DNA from: Bin87 sp034428455
GTDB taxonomy: Bacteria; Chloroflexota; Dehalococcoidia; Lucifugimonadales; UBA3495
Reading direction: 5' to 3'
Assembly (NCBI GenBank): GCA_034428455.1
Contig: DAOUHZ010000161.1
Coordinates: forward strand, 1-64,000
DNA length: 64,000 bases
Under the pieces are notes generated by a model that made no database searches, was not told the DNA's origin, and saw only the letters and a program-made list of their open reading frames with translations. The position numbers and the translations under genes are program-made. Each line of letters opens with the position of its first letter. Within the stretch, counting starts at the first letter, position 1. Below, in pieces: positions 41,613 to 50,353 of this stretch.

Positions 41613-44330
41613 TCAGACCCCCAGTTGCGCGATTATGTCCTCGATGCGCTGGCGTTCCTCAGTGAGCGAACGCAAGCGTTGGCGTTCATTCTCAACAACC
41701 TCAGCGCGGGCCTTGGAAACGAAGTTGGGATTTGCCAGCAGCTGTTCCTTGCGTGTTTCGTCCTGGCGCTTGGACTCCAGTTCCCGGTGCAAACGGTCGT
41801 ATTCGGCCTTCAGGTCCACCCCTTCCAGGGGCAAACGGACCACCAGCGGATTGACCACCAGGCTGACGCCCGTGGTCGTGTCCGCATCGCCTGCGTCCAA
41901 CAACCGCAACGGTTCCACTCGAGCCAGAGCGCAGATCACCTCCTGCTCTTCCTCTACGACGGCCCGCATCCCGTTGGTTTCAATCGCGGCCTCCAATTTT
42001 TGTCCCGCCGGGATGCGCAACTGGGCTCGCATGTTGCGCACCGCCCGCACGGTCTGCATTACGATGTCCACGTCCGCCTCCGCGTCCGGCGCCGAGCGCG
42101 GCGTGTCAACCTGGGGATACGGACACACCATGATGGACGCGGGGAGGCCGGCCTCCGGCGCGGGAACACGCCCCGTGAGGTTCTGCCAGATCTCCTCGGT
42201 GACGAAGGGCATGAACGGGTGCAAGAGGCGGAGCAGGCGCTCCAGGACGTGAACCAGGGTTGTCGCCGCCGCCGTCGCGTCAACCGAATCGGCAACCCGG
42301 AGCCGGACCTTGGCCATCTCGATATACCAGTCGCAGAAATCGTTCCATGCGAAGTCGTAGATCTTCTGCTGGGCTTCTCCCAGTTCGAACGCGGTCAGGG
42401 CCTGGTTCACGGTGGTGGTGAGATCATCCAGGCGGCTGACTATCCAACGATCCTCGCGGTGAGCCGGCGCGGCAATCTGATGCCAATCGCCTAATTCGCC
42501 TTGTCCGGCAGCTGCCCTGGCTTCGACGACGCTGATCACGTAACGTGCAGCGTTCCAGATCTTGTTGGCAAAATTGCGAGCCGATTCCAGTTTCTCGTCG
42601 CTGAGGCGGAGGTTGTTGCCGGGCGCGGTTCCGGTGGTCAACGCGAACCGCAGGGCGTCGGTGCCGTATTGCTCCAGCAGGTCCAGCGGGTCCAGGGTGT
42701 TGCCCCGGGTCTTGCTCATCTTCTGGCCCTCGGCGTCAAGAACCATGCCGTGCAGGTATACCGACCGGAACGGGACGTCACCCGTGTTTTCGATGCCCAA
42801 CATGATCATGCGGGCAACCCAGAAAAACAGGATGTCGTAGCCCGTTTCCAGCACGGAGTTGGGGTAAAAGTAGTCGAGATCATCCGAGTCAACATTCGGC
42901 CATCCCAGGGTCGAGTGGGGCCAGAGACCGCTGCTGAACCAGGTATCGAGCACATCGCTTTCCTGCTCGATATCCGCGATGCCGCATTGAGGACACGTCG
43001 CTGGATCATCGACGTGAGCAGAGTGATCACCGCAAGCGCCGCAGTACCACACTGGAATGCGGTGTCCCCACCACAATTGCCGACTTATGCACCAATCCCG
43101 GATGTTCTCCAACCAGTTCAAATAAACGCGGGAGAACCGGTCAGGCACGATTTCAATATCCCGATTGACCACCGCGGCGTAGGCATTGCCGGCGATGGTG
43201 CCCGGTTGGTCATGCTTGCCCACGTTCAGGAACCATTGCAGGCTGATGAGCGGTTCCACCACTTCGGTACAGCGTTGGCAATGGCCCACCGAGTGATGGT
43301 AGTCCTCCACGCCTTCCAGCGCCCCGATGGCCTCAAGCTCGGCGACAACGGCCGCGCGGGCGGCGAAGCGCTCCATGCCGGCGTACCTGACTCCGGCCTC
43401 GTCGGTCATGCAGCCATCGAAACCGATGACCGTGATTATGGGAAGGTTATGTCGTTCTCCGATTTCGAAGTCGATGATGTCGTGGCCGGGGGTAACCTTC
43501 AGCGCGCCGGTTCCGAACTCCATCTCAATGGCCGTGTCGCCGACCACCGGTATCTGGCGGCCCACGATGGGCAGCGTGACCATGCCGCCGATCCTGTCGG
43601 TGTAACGCTGGTCGTCGGGGTGAACCGCGACACCGGTGTCGCCCAGCATTGACTCGGGCCGGGTGGTAGCCACCGTCACGCCGTCAGCGGGATTGTCTGC
43701 CGAGGGATAGCGGATGTGGTAAAGCTTGCCGTCCTGCTCCTCGTGATCGACTTCGAGATCGGACAGGGCGGTAGCGCAGCGGGGACACCAGTTGATGATG
43801 CGCTCGTGGCGGTAGATCAGTCCCTTGTTGAACAGGTTCACAAAGGTAGTGCGCACGGCGTGGACCGGGCCCGGATCCAGCGTGAACCGCAGGCGGGACC
43901 AGTCGCAGGATGCGCCCAGGCGACGGTGCTGCTCGTCAATGGTGTTCCCGTAGAGCCGCACCCATTCCCAGACGCGCTCCTCGAACTTCTCGCGGCCCAG
44001 ATCGTGCCGGCTGGTTCCTTCGGCGGCCAGGGCGCGTTCCACCACCCATTGAGTGGCAATCCCGGCATGATCCTTGCCGGGCAGCCAGAGAGTGGGATCG
44101 CCGCACATCCGGTGCCACCGGGCCAGGGAATCCTGGAGGCTGGCGGTCAGGGCGTGACCCAGGTGCAACTCCCCCGTGACGTTGGGCGGGGGCATTACCA
44201 CGCAGAAAGGTTGGCGGTCGGGATCGATGCGCGGTACGAAGTATCCGGCGTCCCACCAGTTCTGATAGATGCGCTGTTCGACCGAGGTGGCATCATAGGC
44301 GCGGGGCATGGCGGAAGCAGAGGCAGTCAT
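41613..44330 (-). CDS. valS: Valyl-tRNA synthetase
   Basis: 905 aa class I synthetase. HIGH motif as PPPNVTGELHLGHALT (about residue 45), KMSKS loop as KMSKTRGNTLD (about 525), CP1 editing domain in between with WCPRCATALSDLEVDHEEQ, a CGACGDH...CPQC zinc-like insertion, anticodon-binding domain (about 600-760) and the C-terminal tRNA-binding coiled coil (from about 840). ATG 44330 behind GGGACGG is taken; a longer open frame to 44447 is unsupported and Cys-rich. Single-copy housekeeping gene. Confidence 0.96.
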   Translation of the reverse strand: MTASASAMPRAYDATSVEQRIYQNWWDAGYFVPRIDPDRQPFCVVMPPPNVTGELHLGHALTASLQDSLARWHRMCGDPTLWLPGKDHAGIATQWVVERALAAEGTSRHDLGREKFEERVWEWVRLYGNTIDEQHRRLGASCDWSRLRFTLDPGPVHAVRTTFVNLFNKGLIYRHERIINWCPRCATALSDLEVDHEEQDGKLYHIRYPSADNPADGVTVATTRPESMLGDTGVAVHPDDQRYTDRIGGMVTLPIVGRQIPVVGDTAIEMEFGTGALKVTPGHDIIDFEIGERHNLPIITVIGFDGCMTDEAGVRYAGMERFAARAAVVAELEAIGALEGVEDYHHSVGHCQRCTEVVEPLISLQWFLNVGKHDQPGTIAGNAYAAVVNRDIEIVPDRFSRVYLNWLENIRDWCISRQLWWGHRIPVWYCGACGDHSAHVDDPATCPQCGIADIEQESDVLDTWFSSGLWPHSTLGWPNVDSDDLDYFYPNSVLETGYDILFFWVARMIMLGIENTGDVPFRSVYLHGMVLDAEGQKMSKTRGNTLDPLDLLEQYGTDALRFALTTGTAPGNNLRLSDEKLESARNFANKIWNAARYVISVVEARAAAGQGELGDWHQIAAPAHREDRWIVSRLDDLTTTVNQALTAFELGEAQQKIYDFAWNDFCDWYIEMAKVRLRVADSVDATAAATTLVHVLERLLRLLHPFMPFVTEEIWQNLTGRVPAPEAGLPASIMVCPYPQVDTPRSAPDAEADVDIVMQTVRAVRNMRAQLRIPAGQKLEAAIETNGMRAVVEEEQEVICALARVEPLRLLDAGDADTTTGVSLVVNPLVVRLPLEGVDLKAEYDRLHRELESKRQDETRKEQLLANPNFVSKARAEVVENERQRLRSLTEERQRIEDIIAQLGV

Positions 44331-44547
44331 TCGTACCGTCCCATCAATCAGCGCCAGGGGCCGCTGGTCCGGCCATATCCGGCGACACGTCGAGCATTGA
44401 AAAACTTTTGAAAAATGGTAGCACCGGCTTATCGGGATTGTCCACACGAAGACCCGCTTGAGACGATTCCTGAACCCTGACGACCTGATCCGAAAAACCG
44501 TGAACAGAGAGCGGTTGCTGTGCTCAACTCGTCCGTTGGCTGCACTT

Positions 44548-44556
44548 TGCTATACT
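44548..44556 (+). promoter_or_regulatory. Extended -10 of the two-TM gene
   Basis: TGC-TATACT, 31 bases before the start codon; no -35 match. One of a series of similar elements in the window. Confidence 0.5.
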
Positions 44557-44587
44557 GATTGAGCAGCCGTCGGGCAGGAGGTGAGCC

Positions 44588-45100
44588 GTGGCGACGATGA
44601 CAACGCAAACTCGTAACGCCGTCTGGGGAACGCTTTGCGACTTGGAGTGGAACAAACGGTACTACGCGGCCATGGCGGACAAATACAAGCGCACTCATTT
44701 GTCGGTCCGATTCGCGATCTTATCCGGGATCGTCGCTGAAGGCTTCATCCTGTACTTCGTGCGTGAGTACGAGTGGCTCTTTCTAGCCGGTCTGGCTTTA
44801 GGACTGCTTTTAGCGTTGGGCACCATTTGGGACGCGCTGTCTGACTATGCGCAAAATGCGGCCAATTTGCAGAACGCTGAGTTCACGTGCGATTCATTGC
44901 TTCAGGAAGTCGAAGAGTTGTGGCGGGCGATAGAAACGGGGCGAATGGAATTAGATGAAGCTGAGTCCGCTTTGCAATCAATCAAACGGAGATGGGCCGC
45001 ATCAACCGAGCGCGCCAGGGTGAGGACAGACCAGCGGATTAACAACAAGGCGTATGATGACGCCAACGAGGATATACGAAATCGGTATGCGGTTCAGTGA
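44588..45100 (+). CDS. Two-TM protein with coiled-coil tail, SLATT-like layout
   Basis: 170 aa. An N-terminal helix (residues 1-38), two adjacent membrane helices (about 40-58, FAILSGIVAEGFILYF, and 63-80, LFLAGLALGLLLALGTIW), then a long helical tail (85-165). This is the layout of SLATT-type effector proteins, but I cannot show homology. GTG 44588 follows CAGGAGGTGAGCC. Its 3' end overlaps the proline-rich microprotein gene at 45087 by 14 bases, which implies translational coupling. Function unknown; membrane-perturbing or sensory roles are speculative. Confidence 0.7.
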   Translation: MATMTTQTRNAVWGTLCDLEWNKRYYAAMADKYKRTHLSVRFAILSGIVAEGFILYFVREYEWLFLAGLALGLLLALGTIWDALSDYAQNAANLQNAEFTCDSLLQEVEELWRAIETGRMELDEAESALQSIKRRWAASTERARVRTDQRINNKAYDDANEDIRNRYAVQ

Positions 45101-45236
45101 TTCAAGCCCGAGGCAGGTGCCAGGGCCTGAACGACCACCGAGGCCGCAACCGCCTCCACCTCAACCAGCGCCCCCACCGCGAGAGAGCGAACCGGATCGG
45201 CATCCAACGAACCCGCCCAGACCTGCCCGACAGTAG
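45087..45236 (+). CDS. Proline-rich microprotein (49 aa) overlapping the two-TM gene
   Basis: Starts at ATG 45087 inside the last codons of the upstream gene. MRFSDSSPRQVPGPERPPRP is followed by nearly uninterrupted proline pairs (QPPPPQPAPPPRES) and ends PTNPPRPARQ: about 40 percent proline, Arg-rich, no hydrophobic core. Probably extended and disordered; could bind SH3-like or membrane partners. Pairs of a two-TM protein with a short Pro-rich protein are known in other bacterial genomes, which supports it as a real gene. No RBS other than GATATACGAAATCGG nearby, so coupling is likely. Confidence 0.5.
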   Translation: MRFSDSSPRQVPGPERPPRPQPPPPQPAPPPRESEPDRHPTNPPRPARQ

Positions 45237-45335
45237 CTCCAGTGGCCAATTTCTACTGAACCGCGGTCTTAACGAGAGAGTCGCTATAGTGGACAGGCAC
45301 GGCGGATTTCCGCCGTCCGTCCACGGGTAAAGCGT

Positions 45336-46220
45336 TTAGCCGGCCCGACGCAGCCTGGGGTCGAGGTAGTCCCGAAGCCAGTCGCCGAAGAAGTTGAACG
45401 CCATCACGACCACCGTGATCACCAGCCCGGGGAACAGCGCGATCCACCACGCCTGGGTCAAAAATTCGCGTCCTTCCGCAACCAGGATGCCCCACGCCGG
45501 ATCGCCGGGGGCGAGGCCCAGTCCCAGGAAGCTGAGCGAGGCTTCCAGCAGGATGACCTGGCCGACGCTGACGCTGGTCAGCACCATCAGGGTGTTGATG
45601 ACGTTAGGGAACAAGTGACGCCAGACGATCATGCCGGGCGATACCCCGTAGATCTGGGCCAGGACCACGAAGTCACGGTCGCGTATGGCGAGAACTTCAC
45701 CACGAATCATGCGCGCGAACCGCGCCCATTGGGTGGCCGCGATGGCGATCATCACGTTCCAAACCCCGGTCCCCAAATAGGTGACGATCAACAGCGCCAC
45801 CAGGATTGACGGGAAGCCCAATACCGCGTCGGTTATTCGCATCAGCACCGAATCTGCCCACCGGCCGGAGTACCCGGACACCAGCCCTACTATCGTGCCG
45901 GCGAGAATGGCGACAACCATCGACGGCGCGGTCACTTGGAGCATGGTCCGGGCGCCGTAGATCAGGCGGCTGAGCATGTCCTTGCCCAGGCGGTCGGTGC
46001 CCAGGATGTGCTCGCTGCTGGCGAAGGGGGGCTGCAGCTTGTTGCGCACGTCGTTGGCGCGCGGGTCGTGAGGAGCAACCAGGTTGGCGAACGCCGCGCA
46101 GAATACGATGACGAGCAGGATTGCGATGGGAACCCAGGGCAAGCGCGCGTCCTTGATGCGCTGCGCCACGGACACGGGAGCGCGTTCGTCAAGAACCAGC
46201 GTCGGATTTTCAGAAGCCAA
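45336..46220 (-). CDS. ABC peptide/nickel-type importer permease (DppC-like)
   Basis: 294 aa, six membrane helices. The N-terminal OppC segment (residues 20-60) is followed by DPRANDVRNKLQPPFASSEH and LGTDRLGKDMLSRLIYGART, hallmark of DppC/OppC, and the EAA coupling loop in MIRGEVLAIRDRDFVVLAQI. Forms the inner-membrane channel with the DppB-like permease encoded upstream. A REP-like repeat (46243-46349) lies in the 147-base gap before it. The two ATPase subunits are not in the window. Operon order: SBP, permease B, permease C. Confidence 0.9.
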   Translation of the reverse strand: MASENPTLVLDERAPVSVAQRIKDARLPWVPIAILLVIVFCAAFANLVAPHDPRANDVRNKLQPPFASSEHILGTDRLGKDMLSRLIYGARTMLQVTAPSMVVAILAGTIVGLVSGYSGRWADSVLMRITDAVLGFPSILVALLIVTYLGTGVWNVMIAIAATQWARFARMIRGEVLAIRDRDFVVLAQIYGVSPGMIVWRHLFPNVINTLMVLTSVSVGQVILLEASLSFLGLGLAPGDPAWGILVAEGREFLTQAWWIALFPGLVITVVVMAFNFFGDWLRDYLDPRLRRAG

Positions 46221-46242
46221 TCTTGCCCTCCAGATTGCTTTA

Positions 46243-46349
46243 CGTCATTCCGGCATTGCTTTGCGTCATTCCGGCGAAAGCCGGAATCCACATGCCCTGC
46301 GTGATAGCCATGCCTCTTCTTTTGGATTCCCGCTTTCGCGGGAACGACG
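46243..46349. repeat. REP-like paired repeat between permease genes
   Basis: CGTCATTCCGGC occurs twice in direct order at the left, then GAAAGCCGGAATCCA; TTGGATTCCCGCTTTCGCGG and AACGACG close it on the right in inverse order. A member of the ATTCCCGC family also at 16458-16559. Confidence 0.7.
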
Positions 46350-46367
46350 AATTGAAGTCCTCGGCAG

Positions 46368-47333
46368 TTAGTTCATCCGAACCCGAGGGTCGGCGTAACC
46401 GTACAGGATGTCAACGACCAGCGCGGTCAGGATGTAGGCCGCGCCGGAGACCATGATGGCTCCCTCAACCTGCGGGAAGTTGTTGGAGAGCACCCCCTCC
46501 AGCAGCATCAGACCGACGCCGGGCCACGCAAAAACGACCTCGACAACCACCGAGCCGTTGAGCAGGCCGGCCAGGCTGATCCCGCCGAAGGTGATAACCG
46601 GGATCAGCGCGTTGCGGGCCGCATGTTTCCAGATGACCACCCGGTCGCTCATTCCCTTGACCTGGGCGAATTTCACGTAGTCGCTGTCCAGCACCTCCAG
46701 CATCGCGGATCGGGCGAGCCGCATGATGGCGGCGATGATCGCCAGAGCCAGGACGAAAGCCGGCAGGATGAGGTGGAGCAGCATATTCGGTATCTGCGAC
46801 CAGGTGGGGAACCACCCGGTCACGTCTCCTCTGCCGAATGCCGGCAATAACCCCCAATACCCGGCAAACACGATGATCAGCATGATCGCCACCCAGAACT
46901 GCGGCGCGGCCATGCCGAAGATGGCAAAAGCCTTGCAGACGCGGTCCAGGAAAGTGTCCCGCTTTACCGCCGAGATGATGCCTAAAGGCACGCCGATCCC
47001 GATGGCCAATATGGTCCCGGCGATTGCCAGGTGCACCGTCGCCGGAATGCGCTCCAACAGGATTTCCTGCACGGGCCGGCGGGCCGTGAAAGAGTCGCCG
47101 AAGTCCAGCCGGACCGCCTTAATCAGGAAGTTCCAGTACTGGACGATGAACGGCTTGTCCAGGCCGTAGGCGGCCTTCTGGGCTTCGTACACCGACTCGT
47201 CGTGCTCAGCGGATATGGGCAACAGGAACCGGGCGGGATCGCCGGTCAGATGCACGCTGCCGAATACGACAAAGCTCAGGGCGATCAGCGTGACCAACCC
47301 CTCGCCGATGCGCCGCACGATGTATGTGGTCAT
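46368..47333 (-). CDS. ABC peptide/nickel-type importer permease (DppB-like)
   Basis: 321 aa, six membrane helices. MTTYIVRRIGEGLVTLIALS is the usual DppB start; LDFGDSFTARRPVQEILLER and the EAA loop ARSAMLEVLDSDYVKFAQVK fit the family, as does the C-terminal VVEVVFAWPGVG. Partner of the DppC-like permease. The ligand cannot be told from the permease; candidates are oligopeptides, opines or glutathione-type compounds. A 12-bp hairpin lies between this gene and the SBP gene upstream. Confidence 0.92.
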   Translation of the reverse strand: MTTYIVRRIGEGLVTLIALSFVVFGSVHLTGDPARFLLPISAEHDESVYEAQKAAYGLDKPFIVQYWNFLIKAVRLDFGDSFTARRPVQEILLERIPATVHLAIAGTILAIGIGVPLGIISAVKRDTFLDRVCKAFAIFGMAAPQFWVAIMLIIVFAGYWGLLPAFGRGDVTGWFPTWSQIPNMLLHLILPAFVLALAIIAAIMRLARSAMLEVLDSDYVKFAQVKGMSDRVVIWKHAARNALIPVITFGGISLAGLLNGSVVVEVVFAWPGVGLMLLEGVLSNNFPQVEGAIMVSGAAYILTALVVDILYGYADPRVRMN

Positions 47334-47365
47334 ATTATTAGCCTAAAAACGATGCTCTAAGTTTT

Positions 47366-47409
47366 CAGCGGCCGGCGCCCGTCGGTATTTTGGACGACGC
47401 CGGCCGCTG
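47366..47409 (-). terminator. Stable hairpin between SBP and permease genes
   Basis: CAGCGGCCGGCG and CGCCGGCCGCTG form a perfect 12-bp outer stem, with a further CGTC/GACG pairing inside. No T-run. Typical position for an attenuator or RNA-stabilising hairpin that lets the binding protein be made in excess of the membrane subunits. Confidence 0.65.
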
Positions 47410-47427
47410 GTGTCCACTAAATGGCGC

Positions 47428-49236
47428 TTACTTCAGTTTCAGCGTCCAGATGGCGGTGACGTAAGGCACGAGGCTCCAGGGCTCGTAGGAGGCCACGTCG
47501 GCGCCCAAACCCCACGGAACGTTGGTGTTGAACCCATCGCCCCAGTAGGTCTGGTCCTGCAGGTAATCGTACATCGCGTTGTAGGATGCCGCACGGGTCG
47601 ACGCGTTCAGGTCTGACAGGCCCTTCTGCACGACCGGCGTGGTGGTGCTGGCCCAGGGCTCGTTCTCCCAGTTGCCCACCGCCCGCCAGGCGATCTGCTC
47701 GTTGAGGAAGCCGCCCTGGGTGATGGACGTGCCATCGTAACGGCCCTCGTTGGTCCGCACCAGCACGTCGCCGGGGTATTCACGGTTGTTCCACTTCTGG
47801 CGTGTGGCGGCCGCGTCGCCGACCGTCACCTCAACATCCCAGCCCAGTTCGGTCCAGAAGTCCTTGTACAACTGGGCCAGGTCGGGCAGCAGTGGCAGGT
47901 CACCGGCTTCCCAGGTGTAAAGGGTGAAGGCAATCTGCTCGCCGTTGGCGTCGGTGCCGTCACCGCCGTCCGCGCCGCCGTAGCCGATGGACTTGAGCAG
48001 CTCTTTGGACTTTTCAAGGTCGAACGCCCGCGGGCGCAGGTTCTCGCCCCAGCCCAGGGAGTTGGGAGTCACGTGGGCCCAGCTGTCGGCGTTCACCGAT
48101 TCGGGCGAGTACAGCCCGTTGACGATGGCATCCTTGTCGATGGCGTGCTCGGCGGCCTGCCGGGCCTCCACCGGGAAGCACCACAGGGATTCCTCCCAGC
48201 AGTCCACGTACACCACCCAGTTGTAGGAAGATTCTTTCTGCCAGGCGATGGATGCGCCGTCGACACTGTTGATGTCGCCGATCATGTTGATGTTGGCTTC
48301 AATCAACTGGGCATCGCCGCTGCGCAGCGCGGCCAGGCGGCCCGCGGGTTCAGGAACGACCTCAATGGTCAGGGTGTCAAAAGTGACGCTGCGGTCTTCG
48401 GAGAATCCGTTCTCGGTGGTCCAGAAGAAATTGTCAAACTTCTCGAACGAATACTTCTGTTCCAGAACGAAATCGGTCACGCTCATGGAGCCGATCCCGA
48501 TGGGGTCGGTCTCGTAGCCTTCGAACCCGGTCGCTCCGGCGCGTTCACGCATGGCAGCCTCCGGAACGATCATGGGGCTGGCGCCCTGGGCGTTCTCCGA
48601 CCAGTTGAAGGAGAAGTCCAGACGGACGGTGTTGAAGGTGACCTGCACCTGGTCGTCCGCCGGGCCCTTGGACACGCCGTCGATCAGCTTGGTGAGCGCC
48701 ACGTCGCGAGGCTCGTAGTAACCCGATTCCAGCAACGTTTGCGCTTCGGCTCCCAACCGCGAATCGAGGTTGAAGAATACGTCGTCACGGGTGATGGTGT
48801 TCCCGTCGTGGGCCTCGATGAAGCCATCGTTGACCGTGAAAGTCCAGACCTTGCCGTCCTCGCTGACCGACCAATCCTTGGCAACCGCCGGCACCAGTTC
48901 GCTGCCGCCGGCTCCGCCGACCAGGGCGACCCCGAAGATCCGCTGGAACTTCAGGTCTTCGCCTTCCGTCAGCAACGGGTCGAACTTGCCGTTGCCAATG
49001 TTGGTGACCAGCAGATTGACGTGGCCGCCGGTCTCCTCCGCCATGGCGGCGGGTTGGGCGGATTCCGGCATCGCGGTCGGGGCCGCCGACGCGGCGCTGG
49101 CCGGTGCGGCCGTGGGCGCTGCCGCTGGCGCGGCGGGCGCTTCGGACGCGCCGCCACAGGCCACCGCGGCAATCAAGCCCGCTCCCAGGCCCAATGCGGC
49201 CAACAGCCGCAGGTTAATATACCGTTTCAATCCCAT
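47428..49236 (-). CDS. Family 5 extracellular solute-binding lipoprotein
   Basis: 602 aa. Signal peptide with lipobox (GLIAAVAC, Cys27) and an Ala/Pro linker (EAPAAPAAAPTAAPASAA). The SBP_bac_5 core follows: WSVSEDGKVWTFTVNDGFIE, then the N-terminal lobe, and the C-terminal DLEKSKELLKSIGYGGADGG and LLPDLAQLYKDFWTELGW blocks. Delivers a peptide or similar ligand to the permease pair encoded immediately downstream. Long for the family but all domains are present. First gene of the importer operon; start ATG 49236 with GGAGGTAAGAT upstream. Confidence 0.93.
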   Translation of the reverse strand: MGLKRYINLRLLAALGLGAGLIAAVACGGASEAPAAPAAAPTAAPASAASAAPTAMPESAQPAAMAEETGGHVNLLVTNIGNGKFDPLLTEGEDLKFQRIFGVALVGGAGGSELVPAVAKDWSVSEDGKVWTFTVNDGFIEAHDGNTITRDDVFFNLDSRLGAEAQTLLESGYYEPRDVALTKLIDGVSKGPADDQVQVTFNTVRLDFSFNWSENAQGASPMIVPEAAMRERAGATGFEGYETDPIGIGSMSVTDFVLEQKYSFEKFDNFFWTTENGFSEDRSVTFDTLTIEVVPEPAGRLAALRSGDAQLIEANINMIGDINSVDGASIAWQKESSYNWVVYVDCWEESLWCFPVEARQAAEHAIDKDAIVNGLYSPESVNADSWAHVTPNSLGWGENLRPRAFDLEKSKELLKSIGYGGADGGDGTDANGEQIAFTLYTWEAGDLPLLPDLAQLYKDFWTELGWDVEVTVGDAAATRQKWNNREYPGDVLVRTNEGRYDGTSITQGGFLNEQIAWRAVGNWENEPWASTTTPVVQKGLSDLNASTRAASYNAMYDYLQDQTYWGDGFNTNVPWGLGADVASYEPWSLVPYVTAIWTLKLK

Positions 49237-49461
49237 CGTTTTATCTTACCTCCTCCTTTCGAAAGGGCGGGCAGCGTATGTCGCTGCCACGCCGCTGCGT
49301 TACGGATGCCGAACGATTAAACGGGGATATCGCCTTGCTGTCAAGGATGGGTTACGAATCCATGCCAATCGCGTGGCGTATTCCATATACCAATTGTGCT
49401 AGCATTGCTAGCGTAGATTTCGGCTAGCCAATCAATCTTCAGGGTGTTCGGGAAAGCAATC

Positions 49462-49794
49462 ATGTTCACTCCCACCAAGCTGTTTTACATCATCAGCGCA
49501 GCCATCGTCGGCAGCGCGGCCGGCGGCTACGTCGCCTGGGCCATCGCCTCGCGATTCGCCCGGATCGCCGAGCTGAACGACCGGGCCATCGTCGAACCCC
49601 ATGTGCTGGTCGTGCTGTGCGTGACCGGGGGCCTGCTGGCCTTTCCTCTGGGCGCTGCCGCCGGTCTTCTTGGGGCGGTGTTGGTCAACCGGGTAGTGGA
49701 ACACCTGCGCCGTTCCCAGGGCGGCGGAGGCGAAGCCGACAACGTCTCTTGGGTAACCCAGAGGCCGACTACGGATGACAGGCCCGGCGAGTAG
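49462..49794 (+). CDS. Small membrane protein (110 aa), two TM segments
   Basis: MFTPTKLFYIISAAIVGSAA begins a first helix (about 7-30), and VLVVLCVTGGLLAFPLGAAA a second (50-80); a polar tail of 30 residues follows (RSQGGGGEADN). Helix sequence GSAAGGYVAW has small residues favouring helix packing. No family recognised. ATG 49462 behind GGGAAAG is preferred over GTG/ATG codons upstream. It is divergent from the SBP gene and followed by a repeat. Confidence 0.55.
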   Translation: MFTPTKLFYIISAAIVGSAAGGYVAWAIASRFARIAELNDRAIVEPHVLVVLCVTGGLLAFPLGAAAGLLGAVLVNRVVEHLRRSQGGGGEADNVSWVTQRPTTDDRPGE

Positions 49795-49825
49795 GCCGGT
49801 ATAATCGGTTACACCGGAAATCAGC

Positions 49826-49879
49826 CTGGATTCCGGCCCCGTATCAAGTACGGGGTGACGTTCTTTCACCGGAATGACG
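49826..49879. repeat. Variant of the ATTCCCGC-type repeat upstream of cupin gene
   Basis: CTGGATTCCGGCCCCGTATC through to CACCGGAATGACGG, with an inner palindrome CCCCGTATCAAGTACGGGG. The -10-like TATAATCGG lies just before it (49799-49807), so the element sits in the 5' leader of the cupin gene. Confidence 0.55.
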
Positions 49880-49902
49880 GTTACAGTTGTAGGAGTTTTC
49901 TC

Positions 49903-50271
49903 ATGCCCCAGTTCGTGCGCGTTTTCACCGGCTCAGACGGCCAGTCCCAACTCGAGCATTATGAGCCACCCTTCGAGGACTTCCTGGACACCGAGGGAGC
50001 CTACGGTCGCGGCACCCCCATGCAGGCAACCAGCGGCATGACGATCCGCATCTCACCGCCCGACTACTTCCTCGACTTCCACTGCGCCCCCCGGCGACAG
50101 TACACCGTGACCCTGGCCGGGCAGGCCGAGATCGGGCTGAGCGACGGCACCACGCACCGCGTTGGGCCCGGTGACGTTCTGCTGGCCGAAGATTTGACGG
50201 GTGAGGGCCACACGACCCGCGTGGTTGGCGGCGAAGAAAGGGTGTACCTGGTTATTCCCCTGGCGGACTAG
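49903..50271 (+). CDS. Cupin-domain protein
   Basis: 122 aa single cupin. The two cupin motifs are relaxed: ISPPDYFLDFHCAPRRQYTV (strands around motif 1, with His) and GPGDVLLAEDLTGEGHTTRV (motif 2, with His). A double-stranded beta-helix that could hold a metal and act as a small dioxygenase, isomerase or regulator. ATG 49903 is chosen with TAGGAG upstream; the earlier frame start lies inside the repeat. The next gene, 80 bases on, is an MFS carrier. Confidence 0.75.
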   Translation: MPQFVRVFTGSDGQSQLEHYEPPFEDFLDTEGAYGRGTPMQATSGMTIRISPPDYFLDFHCAPRRQYTVTLAGQAEIGLSDGTTHRVGPGDVLLAEDLTGEGHTTRVVGGEERVYLVIPLAD

Positions 50272-50353
50272 GGGGCCGATTCGACCCCATCCGCGTAGCC
50301 GAGCCCAAGATGCACTGCGCTTGGCGTGGCCGTCCTGACATTGGAATAACGCC

